DNA of 51,561 nt, taken from contig JAIPBW010000017.1 in NCBI GenBank assembly GCA_021738505.1, forward strand, positions 1 to 51,561. Reading direction: 5' to 3'. Of the stretch, positions 1-8,039 are shown in pieces (positions within the stretch are counted from its first letter, which is position 1; each line of letters starts with the position of its first letter). A program made the position numbers and the translations under genes. Under the pieces are notes generated by a model. The model saw nothing but the letters and a program-made list of their open reading frames with translations, ran no database searches and had not been told where the DNA came from. The DNA is from Bacteroidales bacterium. Lineage in GTDB: Bacteria > Bacteroidota > Bacteroidia > Bacteroidales > PWNQ01.

Positions 1-66
1 GCGTTAATTGGTGTGTAATTAGAGAAATTAGCGGACAAACAACGAACACATTCAATGAGACTCATT

Positions 67-99
67 TTTCGGAATCCGCCGGTAGGCGGAGAACCGAAA
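67..99. repeat. Nested hairpin with CCGCCGGTAGGCGG core
   Basis: A perfect inner stem (TCCGCC at 75-80, GGCGGA at 85-90, loop GGTA-like) sits inside a second stem, TTTCGG at 67-72 with CCGAAA at 94-99. A near-identical core, ATCCGCCGGTTGGCGGAT, lies inside the MITE-like element near 49828-49846. It is therefore a recurrent hairpin cassette and not a local terminator; no T-run follows it. Confidence 0.6.
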
Positions 100-117
100 G
101 ATGTAAGTCGAATTAAT

Positions 118-140
118 CCCGATGAGGTTACGAAATCGGG
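118..140. repeat. Hairpin CCCGAT/ATCGGG
   Basis: Stem CCCGAT (118-123) and ATCGGG (135-140) with an 11-base loop. The same stem with a different loop occurs inside the second MITE-like element near 51444-51461. The flanking word AACAACGAACA occurs on both sides of this hairpin pair (near 40-52 and 143-153), so bases 1-160 look like a small repeat unit of their own. Confidence 0.5.
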
Positions 141-163
141 AGAACAACGAACAAATTTTTAAT

Positions 164-565
164 CATATGAAACCTCCATGGCGAGGCTTTCGGCACACAG
201 GAGGATGATTAAAGGGGTTGAGCGAGTTGGATAATGCAAAGAAAAGAATGTCATTAGTAGTCATTGGTAGTCATTAGTAGTCATTGGTTGTCATTGATGG
301 TCATTTTCTATACTTCTGTGTCCGGCTACTGTCAAATATAACCGTCTCAAAAAGCCCTTAAGTAGATAATTTAGAGTATAGTAAAGCAAAATGACGCGCG
401 AAGCGCAAATGACCTTGGTGAAACAGAAAAAGGTTTCACAAGGTAAACTACAAATGACATCCGTCGAAGACGGATAAATGAAGCGAAGCAAATGACAGTA
501 CGAGACAAAAGCAAGAAAACATAATAATGACATTATCAATATTTTGAAAATTTTAAACATATGAA
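164..565 (+). repeat. Dispersed element E1, copy A
   Basis: First of four copies of one element, bounded at both ends by CATATGAA. From left to right it holds: a short segment starting ATGAAACCTCCATGG; six exact 10-bp tandem units GTCATT-N4 (250-309); a conserved middle containing TGTGTCCGGCT; and a second half where AAATGAC words alternate with hairpins GCGC-GAA-GCGC (396-406), a 31-bp CCTTG...CAAGG stem (413-443) and ATCCGTC-GAA-GACGGAT (459-475). It lies downstream of the oxidoreductase operon. The 89-codon minus-strand frame inside it is broken in other copies and is not called as a gene. Confidence 0.85.
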
Positions 566-615
566 TCTAGTCCTTCCTGAAGTATAAACAGAAGATTTAG
601 ACACGAACTAAAGCA

Positions 616-651
616 TAAAAAAACGCCGGAAAAAGATTTTTTTTCCGGCGT
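616..651 (-). terminator. Terminator of the 2-oxoacid oxidoreductase operon
   Basis: Perfect stem ACGCCGGAAAAA with TTTTTCCGGCGT (623-651), followed on the minus strand by a T-run (A-run at 617-623 on the plus strand). It lies just past the stop of the gamma subunit gene. Confidence 0.85.
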
Positions 652-674
652 AAATATTAAATTGGAAATATTAA

Positions 675-1226
675 TTATAATTTTTGTATTTCTTGTAAAA
701 TTTCCATTCCGCGGTGAATCGCTTTCTCGTTATCCGGGATCATGTGGTGGTAGCGCTTGGGTAGTGATTTTTTAAGTCCTTCCACAACATCATCCATTTT
801 CACTAGCTCTTTGAGTTTAACATAAGCTCCCAAAACAATCATGTTAAAGACTTTGGCCATTCCAATCTTGGATGCTTCATCAGTAGCATCCACACGATAA
901 ATGTTAATGTCTTTACGTTCGGGATGGCGTGTTATGCCGTTGCCGTCATATAATAACAATCCACCGGGTTTTACCGATTCTTCGAATTTATCCATGGATT
1001 GTTGGTTTAAAATGATAGCCGTATCAAAGGTATCAAGGATAGGAGAGCTAATGCGGTCATCACTAAGGATCACAGTTACGTTGGCTGTTCCGCCACGCAT
1101 TTCGGGCCCGTAAGATGGCATCCAGGATACTTCTTTGCCTTGCATCATGGCTGAATAAGCTAATATTTTACCCATGGAAAGAACACCCTGGCCGCCAAAA
1201 CCGGCTATGATTAATTCTTCAGTCAT
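675..1226 (-). CDS. 2-oxoacid:ferredoxin oxidoreductase, gamma subunit
   Basis: This subunit completes an enzyme that oxidatively decarboxylates 2-oxoacids to acyl-CoA and CO2 and passes electrons to ferredoxin in the cytoplasm. The 183-residue length and the glycine-rich start IIAGFGGQGVLSMGK (residues 6-20), followed by SYGPEMRGG (38-46), are typical of the POR/KOR/VOR gamma family. It is the last of four genes, 28 bases after the beta subunit, and is followed by a strong terminator. Its partners resemble the separate-subunit type annotated as VOR (3-methyl-2-oxobutanoate) or KOR (2-oxoglutarate). The sequence alone does not decide the substrate, so no symbol is given. Confidence 0.93.
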   Translation of the reverse strand: MTEELIIAGFGGQGVLSMGKILAYSAMMQGKEVSWMPSYGPEMRGGTANVTVILSDDRISSPILDTFDTAIILNQQSMDKFEESVKPGGLLLYDGNGITRHPERKDINIYRVDATDEASKIGMAKVFNMIVLGAYVKLKELVKMDDVVEGLKKSLPKRYHHMIPDNEKAIHRGMEILQEIQKL

Positions 1227-1254
1227 TGTTTCAATGTTTTTAGTTCAACGTTGA

Positions 1255-2019
1255 TTATTTTTCTTCAGGCACTTTAATATCACCCAAAGGATAAAAAGGA
1301 AACATATTTTCCTCCATCCATTCATTTGCTTTATTGGGCGTCATTTTCCAACCGGAGTTGCAGTTGGACACAATCTCTACTACTTGTGTGCCTTTTTTCT
1401 CCTGTTGGTATTGAAATGCCTTTTTCAGGGCTTTTTTGGCTTTCCGTGCTTTTCCTGGTTTATGTACAGCCTGACGTGTTACATAATGCGTGCCTGGCAG
1501 TTGAGCTACCAGTTCCGTCATTTTTAACGGATTACCCATCATTTTCAGGTCGCGTCCATAAGGGGAAGTCGATGACTTCATGCCTTCCAGCGTTGTTGGG
1601 GCCATCTGGCCTCCGGTCATACCATAAATACCGTTATTTACAAAAACAATGACAATGTTTTCGCCTCGGTTACAGGCATGGATCGTTTCAGCCGTACCAA
1701 TGGCAGCTAAATCCCCATCACCCTGATAGGTGAAAACCGCATGGTCTTCATAAAGTCTGCTTATAGCTGTTGCTAAAGCCGGAGCTCTTCCGTGTGCTGC
1801 TTCCTGGAAGTCAACATTGAAGTAGTCATAGGCAAGCACTGAACATCCTACCGGAGCTATTCCAATAGTTTTTTCTTGTATGCCCAGTTCTTCAATAACT
1901 TCAGCGATTAAGCGGTGTGCTGTTCCGTGTCCGCAGCCCGGACAATAGTGCAGCACCTTGTCCGTCATGACTTCGCTTTTCTTATAAACTAAATTTTCCG
2001 GTTGTTTTATATCTTCCAT
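1255..2019 (-). CDS. 2-oxoacid:ferredoxin oxidoreductase, beta subunit (thiamine diphosphate-binding)
   Basis: The 254-residue beta subunit carries the thiamine diphosphate site. The visible motifs are CPGCGHG at 26-32, the GDGD diphosphate/Mg signature at 100-103 and NNGIYGMTGGQ at 128-138, in the order and spacing usual for the family. The C-terminus ends shortly after the catalytic fold, as in KOR/VOR beta chains; the longer POR beta chain has an extra C-terminal segment. It begins 2 bases after the alpha gene stops, so the two chains are probably translationally coupled. Confidence 0.93.
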   Translation of the reverse strand: MEDIKQPENLVYKKSEVMTDKVLHYCPGCGHGTAHRLIAEVIEELGIQEKTIGIAPVGCSVLAYDYFNVDFQEAAHGRAPALATAISRLYEDHAVFTYQGDGDLAAIGTAETIHACNRGENIVIVFVNNGIYGMTGGQMAPTTLEGMKSSTSPYGRDLKMMGNPLKMTELVAQLPGTHYVTRQAVHKPGKARKAKKALKKAFQYQQEKKGTQVVEIVSNCNSGWKMTPNKANEWMEENMFPFYPLGDIKVPEEK

Positions 2020-2021
2020 GA

Positions 2022-3107
2022 TTAACCTCCTATGAAATTTTTACGTACTGCTTCGATAATTTCTTCGCCTGAAGGTATGATACCTCCCAATCGTCCGAAG
2101 TGCTCAGCAGGTACTTTTCCGTTTACAGCCAGTTTGACATCTTCAATCATCTGACCGGCGCTCATTTCTACCGATAACATACCCTTAACCTGTCCGGCAA
2201 GTTCTGCTAATCGTTTTTTAGGGAAAGGAAATAAGGTAATCGGGCGTAATAAGCCTAATTTTATTCCTTCTTCCCGTGCTTGAGAAACCGCTTTTTGTGC
2301 AATTCTTGCACTGGTACCGTAGGCAATGAGCAGATATTCAGCATCTTCACACTGTAGCTCTTCGAAGCGTACTTCTTTTTCTTCCAGTTCTTTATATTTT
2401 GCCTGGATTTTGTGATTGACTTGCTCCTGTTTTGTGGCATCCAACTCAAGTGAGGTGATTACATTATGATCGCGGTCAGGCGTTTTTCCTGTCGTCGCCC
2501 ACGGACATTGTTTGATCACTTCTTCATGGCTTCTGCGTTGCTTCTCTTCGGTCAATTCTACTTTTTCCATCATCTGGCCAATAGCACCATCGGATAGCAA
2601 CATAACAGGATTACGATATTTAAAGGCCAGTTCGTAACCAAGTTCTACAAAATCATACATCTCCTGTACCGATGAAGGGGCAAGGGTGATGAGTTTATAA
2701 TCACCATGACCGCCACCTTTCACAGCCTGGAAATAATCGGATTGTCCGGGTTGAATTGTGCCCAGTCCGGGGCCACCTCTAACAACGTTGAGAACTAAAC
2801 AGGGGAGTTCAGCACCAGCGATATAGGAAAGGCCTTCTTGTTTTAGGCTGATGCCAGGAGAGGAGGAAGAGGTCATTGCCATCTTGCCAGCGCCTGCAGC
2901 GCCATAAACCATGTTGATGGCCGCTACTTCACTCTCTGCCTGCAAGACAACCATGCCTGTGCGTTCATGAGGCTTTTCGGACATCAGATGTTCCATTACT
3001 TCACTTTGTGGTGTAATGGGATATCCGAAATATCCATCGGCCCCGGCACGAATTGCGGCTTCTGCCACTGCTTCGTTACCTTTCATTAATCGGAGTTCTT
3101 TCTTCAT
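2022..3107 (-). CDS. 2-oxoacid:ferredoxin oxidoreductase, alpha subunit (VorB/KorA type)
   Basis: The 361-residue alpha chain contains the pyrimidine-binding domain (YPITPQSE at 29-36), then a transketolase C-terminal-like domain. The first 200 residues hold the conserved TSSSSPGISL and GPGLGTIQPGQSDYF segments. It lies 21 bases after the ferredoxin gene. In Bacteroidota, chains of this form are usually named VorB (branched-chain 2-oxoacid), although KorA for 2-oxoglutarate is close. With the beta and gamma chains and the two-cluster ferredoxin it makes a complete enzyme, which would feed reduced ferredoxin to fermentation or work in reverse for biosynthesis. Confidence 0.93.
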   Translation of the reverse strand: MKKELRLMKGNEAVAEAAIRAGADGYFGYPITPQSEVMEHLMSEKPHERTGMVVLQAESEVAAINMVYGAAGAGKMAMTSSSSPGISLKQEGLSYIAGAELPCLVLNVVRGGPGLGTIQPGQSDYFQAVKGGGHGDYKLITLAPSSVQEMYDFVELGYELAFKYRNPVMLLSDGAIGQMMEKVELTEEKQRRSHEEVIKQCPWATTGKTPDRDHNVITSLELDATKQEQVNHKIQAKYKELEEKEVRFEELQCEDAEYLLIAYGTSARIAQKAVSQAREEGIKLGLLRPITLFPFPKKRLAELAGQVKGMLSVEMSAGQMIEDVKLAVNGKVPAEHFGRLGGIIPSGEEIIEAVRKNFIGG

Positions 3108-3128
3108 GCCTTAAGATATTTTTGTTTT

Positions 3129-3353
3129 TTAACTTGTTTTTTTCTTGTAAACGGTGATTACACCATCAGGACAAACCGTTGCGCAGTTGGCACAGCCAAT
3201 GCAGGCATCGTTTTGTTTAATAGCATAGTGAAATCCCTTTGCGTTTACTTCTTTTGACATTGCAATCGTGTCTGTAGGACATGCTGGTATACATACCTCG
3301 CAACCTTTACAGCGCTCTATATCGACTACAATATCACCTTTTGCTTTAGCCAT
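3129..3353 (-). CDS. Two-cluster 4Fe-4S ferredoxin, delta subunit of the 2-oxoacid oxidoreductase
   Basis: This 74-residue protein has two CxxCxxCxxxCP motifs (CKGCEVCIPACP and CIGCANCATVCP), each binding a 4Fe-4S cluster. It is the electron-carrying delta subunit of the oxidoreductase encoded directly downstream. The frame is open back to an ATG at 3410, but the extra 19 residues (MHCKKQLKFSK...) are unlike the family. The ATG at 3353, giving MAKAKGDIVVD, is the better start and leaves a normal A/T-rich leader. It is the first gene of the operon. Confidence 0.9.
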   Translation of the reverse strand: MAKAKGDIVVDIERCKGCEVCIPACPTDTIAMSKEVNAKGFHYAIKQNDACIGCANCATVCPDGVITVYKKKTS

Positions 3354-3487
3354 ATCACGATAATTATTTATATGTTTTTTACTAAACTTTAATTGTTTCT
3401 TACAATGCACGAAATTAGCAAAAAAAAATGAATTATTGCTTATTTTGAGTATAAATTAATGGGGGATCGTGGAGTCAGGCGCTAAAT

Positions 3488-3550
3488 GGCAGTTTTCAAA
3501 AGCTTTATTGTTTGCGAATTAACAATAAAAATTAATTTTCTATAACTGCC
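3488..3550. repeat. Nested inverted repeat between convergent-spaced operons
   Basis: The outer arms are GGCAGTT (3488-3494) and AACTGCC (3544-3550). The inner arms are TTTATTGTT (3504-3512) and AACAATAAA (3521-3529), a perfect 9-bp stem. It lies downstream of the barrel-LRR gene and upstream of the oxidoreductase operon. It could act as a terminator for the former, but it lacks a clean T-run. Confidence 0.5.
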
Positions 3551-3577
3551 TTGAATAATATAATGTAGTTTGTCTTT

Positions 3578-4732
3578 TTACTTGATAATGACTTTTAACT
3601 GAGGGTTTTGATTCTGAGGGTTGAAGGGAATACGCGTTGTTTGATCTACTTTTAAAATCTCCAGATTATCCAAATCGCCTAATTGCATTGGGATTTCCAG
3701 CATGTGTCCGCTGTTGGCAATGTCCAATTCACGCAAATTACGGCATTCCACAAGACGATAAGGTAGATGATGAAGATCGTTCTTGCCGATCGTGAAATAG
3801 CGTAAATTTTTCAGGTTACCAATACTCTCGGGTATTTTCTTTAAATTGTTATGGGCCAGATTTAGTTCTCTTAGCTTTGTTAAATTTCCTATGCTTGAAG
3901 GTAATTGTTCCAGATCGTTGAATTTGACGGACAAATATTTAAGGTTTTCTAATTTTCCGATTTCCTCAGGCAAAGATTTTAAATTATTCCCATCCAAGAC
4001 TAAATGTTGCAGGTTTTTAAGGTTTCCGATTTCTTTGGGAAGACTATCAATATTTTTCCTGTGTAAGATGAGCTTTTCTGCAGATTTAGAATTGGCCAGA
4101 GCGTTTTCGAGATTAGTGTACTTCTTACTTCTTTTCTTGTGTGTGAAATGAGCCAGATCAATACGAATTCCTGCCTGGAAGTTTGAGTAGTCCATATAAC
4201 TGAGCGGCAATGTATATTCAAATGAAACCTGAATGTCATTGATCGGTTCAAAACTAATCCCTGTCAAGACCTCAACCTGAGAAGAAAATCCGGTGGTAGG
4301 ATGTCGCATCAGATTAGCAAAATAGCTAAAGCTATTGGTTTGATAATAAGAGTCTAATAATGCAGAATATTGTACTCCACCTGTGATATCAACCCCTTTG
4401 AAAAGTTGATACTGGCCTATGAGTTTAATGTCAGTGTACTGATTTCTGTATTTGTAATAAGGGGCCAGGTTATTAGCGCCGCGGGCTGATACTTGTATAA
4501 TGCTGTATGCCCGTATTTTTTTATTGAAACGATAACCGAAATGAAAGCCCAAAAAAGGCGTTGTAACTCTTTGTTCCTGTATCGTGTCGATATCAAGTAA
4601 TGAAAAATTAGCACCACCGCTTAATCCCCACGAAAAAGTGCTTTGCTGCTGCGTTTGAGAATCCTCTTGCGCTTGAATCCTGGTGGAAATAAGAAAAAGT
4701 ACAATAAGTAGGAATGTCAAAGTTTGTTTCAT
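3578..4732 (-). CDS. Outer-membrane beta-barrel protein with C-terminal leucine-rich repeats
   Basis: The 384-residue product starts with a signal peptide (MKQTLTFLLIVLFLIS, cleavage probably after IQAQ). Residues about 30-195 have the alternating aromatic strands of a small porin-family barrel (for example FSWGLSGGANFSLL and TPFLGFHFGYRF). Residues about 215-360 are then six leucine-rich repeats of 23 residues of the form LPxxIGNLxNLxxLxLxxNxLxx. The two halves are joined by a Lys-rich linker (HKKRSKKY). LRRs usually bind protein partners. Whether they sit in the periplasm or outside depends on barrel topology, which cannot be read here. It stands alone. Confidence 0.8.
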   Translation of the reverse strand: MKQTLTFLLIVLFLISTRIQAQEDSQTQQQSTFSWGLSGGANFSLLDIDTIQEQRVTTPFLGFHFGYRFNKKIRAYSIIQVSARGANNLAPYYKYRNQYTDIKLIGQYQLFKGVDITGGVQYSALLDSYYQTNSFSYFANLMRHPTTGFSSQVEVLTGISFEPINDIQVSFEYTLPLSYMDYSNFQAGIRIDLAHFTHKKRSKKYTNLENALANSKSAEKLILHRKNIDSLPKEIGNLKNLQHLVLDGNNLKSLPEEIGKLENLKYLSVKFNDLEQLPSSIGNLTKLRELNLAHNNLKKIPESIGNLKNLRYFTIGKNDLHHLPYRLVECRNLRELDIANSGHMLEIPMQLGDLDNLEILKVDQTTRIPFNPQNQNPQLKVIIK

Positions 4733-4894
4733 AGATCAACTTTATTAACTCATGAATTATCTTATAGTTTGTAGTAATAACTCAAAATTTATTGTTTTTG
4801 TTTAACGTTTTATATTTTGCTCATATTCAGGTTGTTAAAAGTTTTAAGGTTTTGCTTCGGTCGTTATAAAAATACGTGTTTTAATGGAATACAT

Positions 4895-5662
4895 TTAAAA
4901 TTTTTCAAAAACTCCGGTACCAAAAAGTGCATAATCATATTTTACGGGATCGCGGGCATCAAGTTTCCTTAAGTTTTGGGTAATTTCTTCAACAGCTTTC
5001 CAGTCGTTTGTTTTTCGTTCCAGCAATCCCAACTTTCTGGCTATGCGAGCTGAGTGTACATCCAAAGGAAGGTAAAGCTCAGAAGAGGAAATACTATCCC
5101 ATAATCCGAAGTCGACCCCAAGATCATCTTTCCGTACCATCCACCGGAGAAACATATTTAGTCGTTTGGCTGTGCTGCCCTTTAAAGGATCGGCAATATG
5201 TTTTTGTGTGCGTGATTGGTGCGGAAGTGAAAAGAATTCTTTTTTAAAACCGGATATCATTAAAGGGACTGATTGATACTTTTGGAATAATCGACCAAAA
5301 TAATCTCCAAGCGTCTTGTTGTTTGTATACAAATCGTTTAAAGCCTTCACAAAATGGCGTGCATCGGTGCCATTGAATGTGCGGTGAACAAAACTATCAA
5401 GGCGTAAAAGGTCTTTATCATCCGCATGAAGGATGAATTCATATGGAGCCATATCCATGCGCTCCATTAAATCTTTGGACTTTCGGATGATTGTCGGGCG
5501 TTGTCCCCAGGCAAAAATGGAAGCAAAGAAGCCGGAAATCTCAATGTCCTGCTGTTTTTTGAAGAGATGAGGAATTTGAACCGGATCATACTGAATAAAT
5601 TTGGGTTGGTTATATTGAACCAGTTTTGCTTCCAAATATTCTTTTAGCTCATCTGTGTACAT
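4895..5662 (-). CDS. TIGR02757 family protein
   Basis: This 255-residue cytoplasmic protein has the features of the TIGR02757 (DUF2400) family common in Bacteroidota: the segment FFASIFAWGQRPTII near residue 45, FKKEFFSLPHQSRTQKHIADP near 155, and LPLDVHSARIARKLGLL near 205. The fold resembles a helical DNA-glycosylase-like bundle, but no function is established for the family and no catalytic motif can be assigned. No partner gene is evident. The length is normal for the family. Confidence 0.88.
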   Translation of the reverse strand: MYTDELKEYLEAKLVQYNQPKFIQYDPVQIPHLFKKQQDIEISGFFASIFAWGQRPTIIRKSKDLMERMDMAPYEFILHADDKDLLRLDSFVHRTFNGTDARHFVKALNDLYTNNKTLGDYFGRLFQKYQSVPLMISGFKKEFFSLPHQSRTQKHIADPLKGSTAKRLNMFLRWMVRKDDLGVDFGLWDSISSSELYLPLDVHSARIARKLGLLERKTNDWKAVEEITQNLRKLDARDPVKYDYALFGTGVFEKF

Positions 5663-5771
5663 TCGTTGAAATTATTGTTCCCCTTTAAGCAATATTGATC
5701 ACTCAAAAGCAGTAATTAAAGCCTTGATACATGCCTAAAAGAAAAGCGTTGAATATTTGACGAACAGGAAG

Positions 5772-7988
5772 TTATACTTGATACCGCACATAATCCAATA
5801 CCAATGCAATATCATCTTCATTAACACCATGTTTTATAAGATGTTTTTTATCGTCTTTAAAAGCTTCCAGAAATGCTTTAAAATCATTATTTCGTGCGCG
5901 TATGCTTTCAATATATAATTGGCTGGCTTTTTCTTTTTGCCCCTGACAAAATGCAATATGCCCGGCGTTCATATAATCATACTTTGTGGCTTCTTTTTCC
6001 ATCAATCGATTGATATATTCTTCTGCTTGTTTGAAATTGCCTGTTGCCAGAGAGCACCATGACAGAGGCCTCCATATATGGTAATTGTCCGGAGATAATT
6101 CTTCTGCCTTGAAATAATATTCCATGGCTTCCGTGTAATTTTCCATATCTAAATAGGTATGACCTAAATGCACTTTAATAAAAATATCTTCTTGTGCTAA
6201 TTTCTCTGCTTGCAGATAAATGTCTATTGCCTTTTCCGGTTGATTATTCAAGCGGTAGCATTGGGCCAGTTTTTTTAAGTTCCATAAACGATTGGTCTCA
6301 AAAAGCTCAGCTTTACTATAATAATCTATAGCTTTATCATATTTTTCCTGTTTTTCACAGGAGTAGGCCAGTTTTTCAAATACTTCCTGATGTTCTGTTA
6401 ATTTTTCATTAAGTAGTTTTTCGAAAACCTCTTCGGCCTTGTCAAAGTGTTTCTTTGAAAAATAATATTCCGCAATAGTGCGTGTAATTTCCTGTTTTTT
6501 AACGATCTTAGGGTAGAAGTCCTTGTTGTAAAAATCCATGCGATAGCTGAAAATATCATCCAGCTCCGTGTGCATCGGATGCAATTTAAAAAACCGGTAA
6601 AGGTCTTGAATGTATTGAGTGATAATTTTTTTACTTTGACCGCTTTGATCAATTAGATTTTCACTATCCGAAACTTCTTTCATTTGTTGGAATTCAGCCT
6701 GCATCATGTTTCCCATCATTTGCTTTTGTTGATCGGGAAGGTGTTTGAGATTCAGCACAAAGGAATATTTGTCTGAATTGCACATATGATGGGAGTCTGC
6801 AATAGATTCAATTAAGCCTGACGGGTCTGAAAATGCATTCTCATTAGCCAAAGATTCTTCAGCGATAGGATTATGATTGTAAAACGGAAGAAACCAGTTG
6901 GGGATCCGGTTGAAAAATGCAAAATGTTTAAGTCGTGCAAATGTGGCCATAAACACGTCATTGCCTTCCATTTGCATATCTGTGAGTTCCTGCAGTTTGT
7001 CCATCAACCCCGGGGAGTCTTCAAAAAATTCCTGCCAGTCCGGGTTTTGATCTTCCAGGTTTTCTTCTCCTAAGATTTTATCTAAGTTCAGCTTTTCCTG
7101 TATCTTGGGTTGTAACTTCAAAAGCTCAGGCATGATTTCGTCCTGAAGCTTTTTGGTCACGCGGTCTGTATCTTTGGCTTTAAGTAATTGAATGATGATG
7201 TTTTCCGACTCGTTATCAAACGGATTTTGCTCATATTCAATATCCAGTCGGTTTAGTATCTCGGGATACAAAAACATCCGTTTGTTATGTCTGAATAATG
7301 CCAGTAAAATTCCGACTAAAGCCCGCTGGTAATTTTGATTTTCCTGAAGGTTATAAATATCAAAAAGCAGATGGAATTTCACGGAATCAAAATTTCGCAA
7401 AAGACTTAAAGTGATTGCCGATACCAATGTAGAGCGCTCATACCACTCCAGGTCTTCCCCCTGAAATAACTTATTCACCAGCTCTTTTTCGTTTTCACTG
7501 TATTGATCCGTAAGCCACAGGGTATCAAAAATATGGTCCAGCGCTATATCCCGGGGAGAACGTTCCTGCGGCTGTTGTTCTTCCTGGCTTAAAATGTCAT
7601 CAACCGTGGGGCCGGAAGTGAGTTTCTGAAGCGCATTTTCAATACCTGAACCCGGGGTAACCTGGTCTTTTTGCAGGCGCTCCACACGGTAGCGGTATGC
7701 GGAGCCGTTTTCCAAAAGTAAACTTTGCTTGACACGATCAGCCAGTTCTATAACCGATCGTAATGTGTTGTTGTATATTTGTTGTTGCTGTGGATCATCA
7801 ATGCCTGATATTGCATATTTTAAGATGTTACTGTAAGTTTCTGAAATATGCTCCCATTCGTTTTTAAAAGCTGAAACACTGGTCTGGGCGATCATTTTAT
7901 CCAAAAGATCCAGAGCCTCTTTGATGCGTTTGCGTAGTACAAGATCACAAATCAGATTATATTTCTTGATGATATTTTGCGTTTCCAT
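5772..7988 (-). CDS. Large tetratricopeptide-repeat protein
   Basis: A 738-residue, mostly helical protein without a signal peptide. The N-terminal half (to about residue 480) is acidic and helical with no recognised motif. The C-terminal part has TPR units of about 34 residues, for example from AEYYFSKKHFDKAEEVFEKL through YDKAIDYYSKAELF, PEKAIDIYLQAEKL and YTEAMEYYFKAEEL. TPRs are protein-interaction scaffolds, and the partner is unknown. An upstream ATG at 8015 would add MRSKHKFII; the ATG at 7988 (METQNIIKKYN) is preferred because its sequence begins the helical region. It lies 51 bases after the exonuclease gene, so the two are probably cotranscribed. Confidence 0.85.
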   Translation of the reverse strand: METQNIIKKYNLICDLVLRKRIKEALDLLDKMIAQTSVSAFKNEWEHISETYSNILKYAISGIDDPQQQQIYNNTLRSVIELADRVKQSLLLENGSAYRYRVERLQKDQVTPGSGIENALQKLTSGPTVDDILSQEEQQPQERSPRDIALDHIFDTLWLTDQYSENEKELVNKLFQGEDLEWYERSTLVSAITLSLLRNFDSVKFHLLFDIYNLQENQNYQRALVGILLALFRHNKRMFLYPEILNRLDIEYEQNPFDNESENIIIQLLKAKDTDRVTKKLQDEIMPELLKLQPKIQEKLNLDKILGEENLEDQNPDWQEFFEDSPGLMDKLQELTDMQMEGNDVFMATFARLKHFAFFNRIPNWFLPFYNHNPIAEESLANENAFSDPSGLIESIADSHHMCNSDKYSFVLNLKHLPDQQKQMMGNMMQAEFQQMKEVSDSENLIDQSGQSKKIITQYIQDLYRFFKLHPMHTELDDIFSYRMDFYNKDFYPKIVKKQEITRTIAEYYFSKKHFDKAEEVFEKLLNEKLTEHQEVFEKLAYSCEKQEKYDKAIDYYSKAELFETNRLWNLKKLAQCYRLNNQPEKAIDIYLQAEKLAQEDIFIKVHLGHTYLDMENYTEAMEYYFKAEELSPDNYHIWRPLSWCSLATGNFKQAEEYINRLMEKEATKYDYMNAGHIAFCQGQKEKASQLYIESIRARNNDFKAFLEAFKDDKKHLIKHGVNEDDIALVLDYVRYQV

Positions 7989-8039
7989 AATGATAAATTT
8001 GTGTTTTGAGCGCAAAAACTATTCCGCTATACTTTTCTG

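Noticed and set aside
291..560. 89-codon open frame on the minus strand inside E1 copy A, with a similar 88-codon frame in copy C
   Set aside because: It only stays open because the two copies share all hairpin modules. In copies B and D the absence of a 35-bp module shifts the frame. It reads through hairpins and has no codon bias, so it is not a gene.
3354..3410. Longer ferredoxin start at 3410
   Set aside because: The additional 19 residues are basic and unlike the family; the ATG at 3353 gives the standard length.
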